Source of the DNA: Geobacteraceae bacterium
GTDB lineage: Bacteria; Desulfobacterota; Desulfuromonadia; Geobacterales; Geobacteraceae
DNA length: 5,090 nt
NCBI GenBank assembly: GCA_012797715.1
Contig: JAAZOO010000557.1
Coordinates: 1 to 5,090 of the forward strand
Direction: 5' to 3'
Position numbers and translations under genes: made by a program. A model generated the notes under the pieces. The model worked only from the letters and a program-made list of their open reading frames with translations. It had not been told where the DNA came from and did not search any database. Below are positions 1 to 5,090 of this stretch, piece after piece; positions within the stretch are counted from its first letter, which is position 1; each line of letters begins with the position of its first letter.

Positions 1-1085
1 CCGGCGAGCCCGATTTCAATACCCCGGAAAACATCCGGGAGGCGGCAAAAAAGGCCATCGACGGGGGATTCACCCGCTACACGCCGGTCGGAGGGACCGA
101 CGAACTGAAGGACGCCATCATAGCGAAACTTCACAGAGACAACGGACTGGAGTACGCCCGCGATCAGATATCCGTCGCCTGCGGCGCGAAACACTCCCTC
201 TACAACATATCCCAGGCCCTCATCCAGGAGGGTGACGAGGTCATCATCCCGGCGCCCTACTGGGTGTCCTACCCGGATCAGGTGCTTCTGGCCGGTGGAA
301 CGCCGGTATTCGTCCGGACCGACGAGCGGACATCCTTCAAGATTACGCCTGAATTGCTGGAAAAGGCCGTCACGCCCCGGACAAAGGCGCTGATTCTCAA
401 CTCGCCCTGCAACCCCACCGGCGCCTCGTACGGCGCGGACGAATTGCGTGACCTTGGTCGCGTCTGCCTCCGCCACGATTTCCTGATCATCTCCGACGAC
501 ATTTACGAGAGCCTCCTCTACGACGGCCTCGCCTTTTCCAACATCGCATCGGCGGTGCCGGAGCTGGCCTCCCGCACCATCGTCGTCAACGGAGTTTCCA
601 AGACCTACGCCATGACCGGCTGGCGCATCGGCTATGCTGCCGGGCCGATGGAGATCATCGCGGCGATGACGAAGATGCAGTCGCAATCCACGTCGAATCC
701 TTCCTCCGTGGCTCAGAAGGCGGCGGTGGAAGCCCTGAACGGGCCCCAGGACGCCATCGTCATGATGAAAGCGGAGTTCCAAAAGCGCCGCACCTATATT
801 ATCGATCGCCTGAACGCCATCCCGGGGATATCCTGCTTCCGATCCACCGGAGCATTCTATGCCTTCCCCAATGTCTCCGGAATCCTCGGAAAGAGCTTCA
901 ACGGCACGCCCCTCACCACCTCCGGCGAGCTGGCCGCCTACCTCCTGGAGCAGGCGCGGGTGGCCGTGGTGCCGGGCATAGCCTTCGGCGCGGGCGCCTA
1001 CATACGCCTCTCCTACGCAACGGGCATGGAGAACATCCGGAAGGGGATGGACCGAATCGAAGAGGCGATAGCGAACCTGGTGTAA
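1..1085 (+). CDS. Class I PLP-dependent aminotransferase, aspartate aminotransferase type (5' end missing)
   Basis: Cytosolic fold-type I transaminase, probably moving the amino group between aspartate and 2-oxoglutarate; prephenate or a related keto acid is also possible. The reading frame is open from base 3, giving 360 residues. The family runs near 395-400, so about 35-40 N-terminal residues lie outside the window. The GTG at 264 is an internal Val codon, not a start. Fragment residues: GEPDF at 1-5, substrate/cofactor loop RYTPVGG at 25-31, GAK at 61-63, NPTG at 137-140, SDDIY with the PLP-ring Asp165 and Tyr168, SKTYAMTGWR with Schiff-base Lys200, and YIRLSYATG with Arg335, the likely alpha-carboxylate binder. 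These match the Thermus-type AspC subgroup. The DUF1858 gene follows 33 bp downstream, with no terminator between, so the two are probably co-transcribed. The class is certain; the exact substrate is inferred. Confidence 0.93.
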   Translation, partial: GEPDFNTPENIREAAKKAIDGGFTRYTPVGGTDELKDAIIAKLHRDNGLEYARDQISVACGAKHSLYNISQALIQEGDEVIIPAPYWVSYPDQVLLAGGTPVFVRTDERTSFKITPELLEKAVTPRTKALILNSPCNPTGASYGADELRDLGRVCLRHDFLIISDDIYESLLYDGLAFSNIASAVPELASRTIVVNGVSKTYAMTGWRIGYAAGPMEIIAAMTKMQSQSTSNPSSVAQKAAVEALNGPQDAIVMMKAEFQKRRTYIIDRLNAIPGISCFRSTGAFYAFPNVSGILGKSFNGTPLTTSGELAAYLLEQARVAVVPGIAFGAGAYIRLSYATGMENIRKGMDRIEEAIANLV

Positions 1086-1118
1086 CCACTACGCCCCACA
1101 GGGAGCGGAGGAACCGGT

Positions 1119-1313
1119 ATGATCACGAAAGACATGAAGATTGGCGAGATATGCCGCCGCTACCCCCAGGCGGTACCCATCCTGAAGCGGTTCGGCCTCG
1201 ACTGCCTGGAATGCCAGATTGCCGACCTGGAGGAACTGGAGCACGGGGCGGGAGTCCACAAGGTGGACATGGAAAAGCTGCTCGAGGAATTGAACAGGGT
1301 CATCGGAGACTGA
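1119..1313 (+). CDS. DUF1858 small redox-disulfide protein (hybrid-cluster-associated type)
   Basis: A 64-residue cytosolic protein of the DUF1858 family, also described as the hybrid-cluster-protein-associated redox disulfide domain and related to the N-terminal part of ScdA/RIC iron-sulfur repair proteins. Its biochemical role is not established. Visible features: an N-terminal helix with the pattern KIGEICRRYPQAVPILKRFG, then LDCLEC carrying Cys29 and Cys32 (CxxC), then an acidic helix and a C-terminal MEKLLEELN helix. An extra Cys12 lies in the first helix. The length is usual for the stand-alone family. The start is supported by GGAGGA at 1107-1112, six bases before the ATG. It lies 33 bp behind the aminotransferase and just ahead of a terminator, so it is probably the last gene of that unit. 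Family assignment is firm; function is inferred only as thiol/disulfide or metal-site chemistry. Confidence 0.88.
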   Translation: MITKDMKIGEICRRYPQAVPILKRFGLDCLECQIADLEELEHGAGVHKVDMEKLLEELNRVIGD

Positions 1314-1334
1314 AGGACACCCTGTGACGGCACG

Positions 1335-1381
1335 GGGGAGTGAAGGCGCCATGAATCACGCGGCTCCTCACTCCCCTTTTT
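1335..1381 (+). terminator. Rho-independent terminator of the aminotransferase-DUF1858 unit
   Basis: GGGGAGTGA at 1335-1343 pairs perfectly with TCACTCCCC at 1368-1376. Two further G-C pairs are possible past a bulged A (1345-1346 with 1366-1367). Five T residues follow at 1377-1381. The hairpin begins 21 bases past the DUF1858 stop. Read on the other strand it is not followed by a T run, so it should act only on + transcription. Confidence 0.82.
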
Positions 1382-1406
1382 GCATTTCGGGCGGAATCCG
1401 CCGCCA

Positions 1407-1422
1407 AGGGGAACGCTCCCCT
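1407..1422 (-). repeat. Small inverted repeat downstream of the exported-protein gene
   Basis: AGGGGA (1407-1412) and TCCCCT (1417-1422) form a 6-bp stem with a 4-base loop. A second short GC inverted repeat, GCGGAATCCGC, sits at 1391-1401. Both lie in the interval where the - strand exported-protein gene should end. Neither is followed by a T run on the - strand, so intrinsic termination is doubtful; they could at most be a 3'-end structure or pause site. Confidence 0.25.
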
Positions 1423-1493
1423 CATTCATCCTGAAAACGGCAGATGGAGTCGTCCGGAGGGAACGGAGGATGACTCACCCGCAGCATCCAGGT

Positions 1494-2255
1494 TCATCTC
1501 CATCCGGGAGGATGCGGCGCGAAGCCGTCGTCGTCCCACATCCGGTTCCGGCTCGGCCTTTCCTGACCGCAATACGCAATCCCTTTCCGGCAGAGGGTGG
1601 AGCGCCACTCGTACTTCAGAAAGATCTTCTCCACGGCCGAAGATTCCGGCTCGAAGGCGACCATCCGTGCCGGCGCGTACTCCTCCCTCCCGAAGCCGGT
1701 TCCGGCGGACTCGGACTCGCCCTTGGCGGACGGCGCGGCCGCGGCCCTGTCCCCGGACTTGTACCGGGACATCTCCTGGGGCTCCACGTACCTGCGAACT
1801 TCCGGATAGACCGCCACCGCAATCACCCCCATGGCCGTTCGGTCCCTGAATGCCGCGGCATAGGAGTCGCCGGCGCTGGTAAAATAGAAGCGGTTGATGG
1901 TGTCCATGCCGGTCCGCCATCCCGCATATTCACCCGAGCCGTAGGGCTCCAGGATATACATCCGCTCGTTGTTGCGCAGCCACGATTTCTTTCCGGAAAT
2001 GATGTTTCTTCCGTCCACCGCCACCACCACGCCGACTCGCCGGTTGAGGCGGTTGCGCACGATGATGGAGTAATGATCCCCCTTCACAGCCTCGGCGTAG
2101 GCCTTGCGGTTCGGGTAATAGGAATCCACCGGGTACAGCGGAAGACTTCCCCCCCTGTCCGACCTGACTTCCACCTCCACCGCGTCGCCGATGCTCCCTG
2201 CCCATGCCCCGCTCGCCAGCGCCAGAATAGCCAATGCCACAACTATCGTTCTCAT
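1494..2255 (-). CDS. Exported protein of unknown function
   Basis: A 253-residue protein I cannot place in a named family. Residues 1-19 are a clear Sec signal peptide: Arg2, a hydrophobic core VVALAILALA and an AWA cleavage site before Gly20, so it is probably periplasmic. Residues 60-152 look like a compact beta-rich domain with motifs VVVAVDGRNIISG (77-89), YILEPYGSGEYAGWR (100-114), INRFYFT (120-126), DSYAAAF (130-136) and MGVIAVAVYPE (142-152). Residues 160-195 are a low-complexity, probably flexible linker rich in Ala, Ser, Glu and Gly. The C-terminal part holds two cysteines (222 and 229) that could form a disulfide, and a Pro-rich end. The start is supported by AAGGAGG (complement of 2261-2267), five bases before the ATG. 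It follows the DUF523-DUF1722 gene by 78 bp on the same strand with no convincing terminator between, so co-transcription is likely. One unbroken frame, no sign of decay. Confidence 0.82.
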   Translation of the reverse strand: MRTIVVALAILALASGAWAGSIGDAVEVEVRSDRGGSLPLYPVDSYYPNRKAYAEAVKGDHYSIIVRNRLNRRVGVVVAVDGRNIISGKKSWLRNNERMYILEPYGSGEYAGWRTGMDTINRFYFTSAGDSYAAAFRDRTAMGVIAVAVYPEVRRYVEPQEMSRYKSGDRAAAAPSAKGESESAGTGFGREEYAPARMVAFEPESSAVEKIFLKYEWRSTLCRKGIAYCGQERPSRNRMWDDDGFAPHPPGWR

Positions 2256-2333
2256 ACGTTCCTCCTTGTCCTTGTGCGATTTTTCTTTCTCTGCTGCATC
2301 AGACAGGGGAGGAGCGAAAAAGGTTCCGGATTC

Positions 2334-3281
2334 TTACACGTGGTTCCTCAGCATGAGCTTCACGGGGTGGGGGTTGAGGTAGGACTGGGACTTCAGATAC
2401 TCCTGATCGTATTTGTTCACGTAGTGCTTCAGGAGGGTGACGGGAACTATCAGGGGCAGGAGCCGATCATGGTACTGACGGATAATCTCCAGCAATTCCT
2501 CCTTTTCTCCCGGGGTCAGATGCTTCTTGAAGTATCCCATGATGTGGGTGAGCACGTTGGTGTTCTTCCTCACCGTCGCATGCAGGGAGAGAGCCCGCAT
2601 CAGAAGCTCCCGGTAGCGGGAGAGAAGCTCGCCCCTCTCCATCCGTTTCCCCTCGGCCACCAATTTCCCCATCTCGCGGTACATCTCCGGAGAGTGGGCC
2701 AGTATCTGCAATTTTCTGCCCGTGTGGTAGGCGACCAGATCCCCCATGCCGCACGGGCCGAGGAGGAAATCCTTCCAGCTTCGAAAGGCGAAAACCCGTT
2801 CGATGAAATTCTCCCTGAGGTTCATGTCATAGAGGCGTCCCTCCTCCTCCACCGGCAGCAGGGGGAAATGCTTCACCAGCGCATCGGCGAAGAGCCCCCG
2901 GCCGGTCCTTGCCGGCACCCCGCCGCCATAGACCTTGACCCGGAAGAGACCCGAGCTGGGAGAGTCCTTCTTGAAAATGAACCCGCACAGATCCTCCCGC
3001 TCCAGCTCCACGACCTTTTTCCGGCAGAAGTCGAGCATCCGCTCCGTGAGGTCGATGCCGGTCCTGCTCGTCACCAGGCGCGGCGCCGACGGGTCGCCTT
3101 GCAGTCTCATGGCCTCCCGGGGCACGGGCAGCCCGCACCCCACCTCGGGACAGACCGGCACGAACCGGAAAAACCGCCCCAGGGTATCGGTTATGTAGCG
3201 GTCATGCTTGTGGCCTCCGTCGTACCGGACCTTCTCTCCGAGAAGACAGGAGCTGACGCCTATTGCGATATCATTCCCCAT
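2334..3281 (-). CDS. DUF523-DUF1722 fusion protein (TudS/YbgA-like)
   Basis: A 315-residue cytosolic protein with two domains. Residues 5 to about 145 are DUF523: GVSSCLLGEKVRYDGGHK (8-25), PVCPEVGCGLPVPREAM (42-58) and FKKDSPSSGLFRVKVY (103-118). Residues of about 150-315 are DUF1722, the domain that forms E. coli YbgA: NLRENFIERVFAF (154-166), LAHSPEMYREMGKL (194-207), KNTNVLTHIMGYFKK (239-253), PLIVPVTLLKHYV (276-288) and the C-terminal YLNPHPVKLMLRNHV. DUF523 proteins include TudS, an Fe-S thiouracil desulfurase, so a [4Fe-4S]-dependent desulfuration or sulfur-handling role is plausible but unproven. Cys12, Cys44 and Cys49 are possible cluster ligands; the usual Cys of SPSCG is Ser110. 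The start at 3281 is chosen because AAGGAG lies seven bases upstream and DUF523 homology begins at once. The frame runs open a further 49 codons to 3428, but that stretch is AT-rich promoter DNA. Heads a probable two-gene unit with the exported protein. Confidence 0.9.
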   Translation of the reverse strand: MGNDIAIGVSSCLLGEKVRYDGGHKHDRYITDTLGRFFRFVPVCPEVGCGLPVPREAMRLQGDPSAPRLVTSRTGIDLTERMLDFCRKKVVELEREDLCGFIFKKDSPSSGLFRVKVYGGGVPARTGRGLFADALVKHFPLLPVEEEGRLYDMNLRENFIERVFAFRSWKDFLLGPCGMGDLVAYHTGRKLQILAHSPEMYREMGKLVAEGKRMERGELLSRYRELLMRALSLHATVRKNTNVLTHIMGYFKKHLTPGEKEELLEIIRQYHDRLLPLIVPVTLLKHYVNKYDQEYLKSQSYLNPHPVKLMLRNHV

Positions 3282-3288
3282 TTGGACT

Positions 3289-3294
3289 CTCCTT
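3289..3294 (-). promoter_or_regulatory. Ribosome binding site fixing the DUF523-DUF1722 start
   Basis: The - strand reads AAGGAG here, seven bases before the ATG at 3281. It supports the 315-residue start over the longer open frame beginning at 3428, for which no such site is in a suitable place. Confidence 0.75.
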
Positions 3295-3369
3295 GAACGG
3301 ATGTGGATACCCATTTCACGGAAAAGACTACCACAGAAGGGAACCGAGGCAAAAGCAACGGGAAAGTTA

Positions 3370-3398
3370 TTGACATGTTTTTTTATTATTAGTATTGT
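3370..3398 (+). promoter_or_regulatory. Sigma70-type promoter of the HhH protein gene
   Basis: A perfect -35 hexamer TTGACA at 3370-3375 is followed after exactly 17 bases by TATTGT at 3393-3398 (4 of 6 matches to TATAAT). The spacer is T-rich. Transcription would start near 3405, leaving a leader of about 20 bases that holds AAGGAGG (3415-3421), five bases before the ATG at 3427. This AT-rich island contrasts with the GC-rich surroundings. On the opposite strand TTGAAA (complement of 3411-3416), 17 bases, then ACTAAT is a weak candidate for the divergent gene. Confidence 0.7.
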
Positions 3399-3426
3399 TT
3401 TATAAATTAATTTCAAGGAGGGTTGC

Positions 3427-3777
3427 ATGAAGCGGAAAAGATTTCACCTATTTCTGGCAATGGCGGCACTGCTGGCCGCGGTAACGGTATCATTCGCGGC
3501 ATCGGAAACGGGCACGGCAACCACACACCGGGGACAGGCATCGGCGAAGAAGCAGAAATCGGGAAAATCAGCCTCGGCGGAAGACTTGATGGACATCAAC
3601 ACCGCAACGGCCGAACAGTTGAAAACCCTTCCCGGCCTCTCCGACGACGATGTGAAAAAGATCATCGCCGGCCGTCCCTACACCCGGAAGAATGAACTGA
3701 AACAGAAAAACATCATCACCGCCGCGCAGTATGACGGAATCAAGAAGAAGATCGTTGCCAAAAAGGCCGCCAAGTAG
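3427..3777 (+). CDS. Small exported helix-hairpin-helix (ComEA-like) protein
   Basis: A 116-residue protein. Residues 1-24 are a Sec signal peptide: KRKR at 2-5, hydrophobic core LFLAMAALLAAVTV, cleavage after SFA at 24 or the next Ala. Residues 25-52 are a Lys/Ser/Ala-rich linker. Residues 54-112 are a helix-hairpin-helix domain of the ComEA type: DINTATAEQLKTLPGLSDDD, then KKIIAGRPYTRKNELKQK and a last helix YDGIKKKIV. The LPGL turn is the hairpin that contacts the DNA backbone in this fold. The protein ends in a basic tail, KKKIVAKKAAK. True ComEA receptors also carry a membrane anchor and a longer body, so this is better seen as a small periplasmic HhH protein; a role in DNA uptake or binding is inference. 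It has its own promoter and a strong RBS, and ends at a bidirectional terminator, so it appears monocistronic. Confidence 0.88.
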   Translation: MKRKRFHLFLAMAALLAAVTVSFAASETGTATTHRGQASAKKQKSGKSASAEDLMDINTATAEQLKTLPGLSDDDVKKIIAGRPYTRKNELKQKNIITAAQYDGIKKKIVAKKAAK

Positions 3778-3779
3778 AA

Positions 3780-3824
3780 AAAAAGGCCGCCCACGTCCCC
3801 TTTCCGGACGCGGACGGCCTTTTT
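3780..3824. terminator. Bidirectional intrinsic terminator between the HhH gene and clpB
   Basis: AAAAAGGCCG (3780-3789) pairs with CGGCCTTTTT (3815-3824). After a mismatch, CC (3791-3792) pairs with GG (3812-3813). After another mismatch, CGTCC (3794-3798) pairs with GGACG (3806-3810), around a 7-base loop. A T run ends the + side, and a run of seven A (3778-3784) supplies the U run for - strand transcripts. It lies directly after the HhH stop and about 25 bases past the clpB stop, so it should end both convergent transcripts. Confidence 0.88.
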
Positions 3825-3848
3825 CCATCCAGCAGAAAACCCGCAAAC

Positions 3849-5090
<1,242 letters not shown>

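Noticed and set aside
264..1085. A 273-residue aminotransferase starting at 264
   Set aside because: The codon at 264 is GTG for Val in the conserved PAPYWVSYP segment. The frame and family motifs continue upstream to base 3.
1426..1920. A 164-codon - strand frame, considered as a frameshifted part of the exported-protein gene
   Set aside because: The main frame is continuous from signal peptide to stop with sensible composition. The other frame is a His/Gly/Arg-rich shadow.
2322..2347. Direct repeat GGTTCC at 2322-2327 and 2342-2347 near the DUF523-DUF1722 stop, with a nearby A run
   Set aside because: The copies are direct, not inverted, so they form no hairpin. Six-base repeats are expected by chance.
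1380..3296. A 638-codon open frame on the + strand
   Set aside because: It runs antisense across two well-supported - strand genes. Its product is rich in His, Pro, Arg and Gly with no recognisable domain, and no ribosome binding site precedes it. Long antisense frames are common opposite GC-biased genes.
3282..3428. A 49-residue N-terminal extension of the DUF523-DUF1722 protein
   Set aside because: The stretch covers the AT-rich promoter region and the opposite gene's RBS, has no suitable ribosome binding site of its own, and DUF523 homology begins right after the ATG at 3281.

Overview
The window looks like a piece of an ordinary GC-rich chromosome from a Desulfuromonadota/Geobacter-type bacterium. 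This is an inference from the style of the genes: a DUF523-DUF1722 fusion ending in LRNHV, a small exported HhH protein, a DUF1858 protein next to an AspC-like aminotransferase, and a Lys/Glu-rich ClpB. No marker gene fixes the taxon. I see no mobile element, tRNA, rRNA, CRISPR array or phage gene.

Layout. Left end, + strand: the 3' 360 codons of a class I PLP aminotransferase (aspartate aminotransferase type), then 33 bp later a 64-residue DUF1858 redox-disulfide protein. Both are probably closed by a rho-independent terminator at 1335-1381. Middle, - strand: a DUF523-DUF1722 protein (3281 to 2334), then 78 bp later an exported protein of unknown function (2255 to 1494). They look like one transcription unit that converges on the aminotransferase unit. 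An AT-rich divergent promoter region (about 3295-3426) separates it from a + strand gene for a 116-residue exported helix-hairpin-helix (ComEA-like) protein, which has a good sigma70 promoter. A long hairpin at 3780-3824 with A and T runs on its two flanks lies between this gene and the convergent clpB gene (- strand, 3849 to beyond the right edge) and should terminate both.

How the genes relate. They form four short units with separate jobs: amino acid metabolism, a putative Fe-S desulfurase-like protein with an unknown exported partner, a small exported DNA-binding-like protein, and the ClpB disaggregase. Nothing indicates one new multi-gene system. The items most worth a second look are the DUF523 domain whose usual SPSCG cysteine is serine, the uncharacterised exported protein beside it, and the pairing of the aminotransferase with a DUF1858 redox protein.
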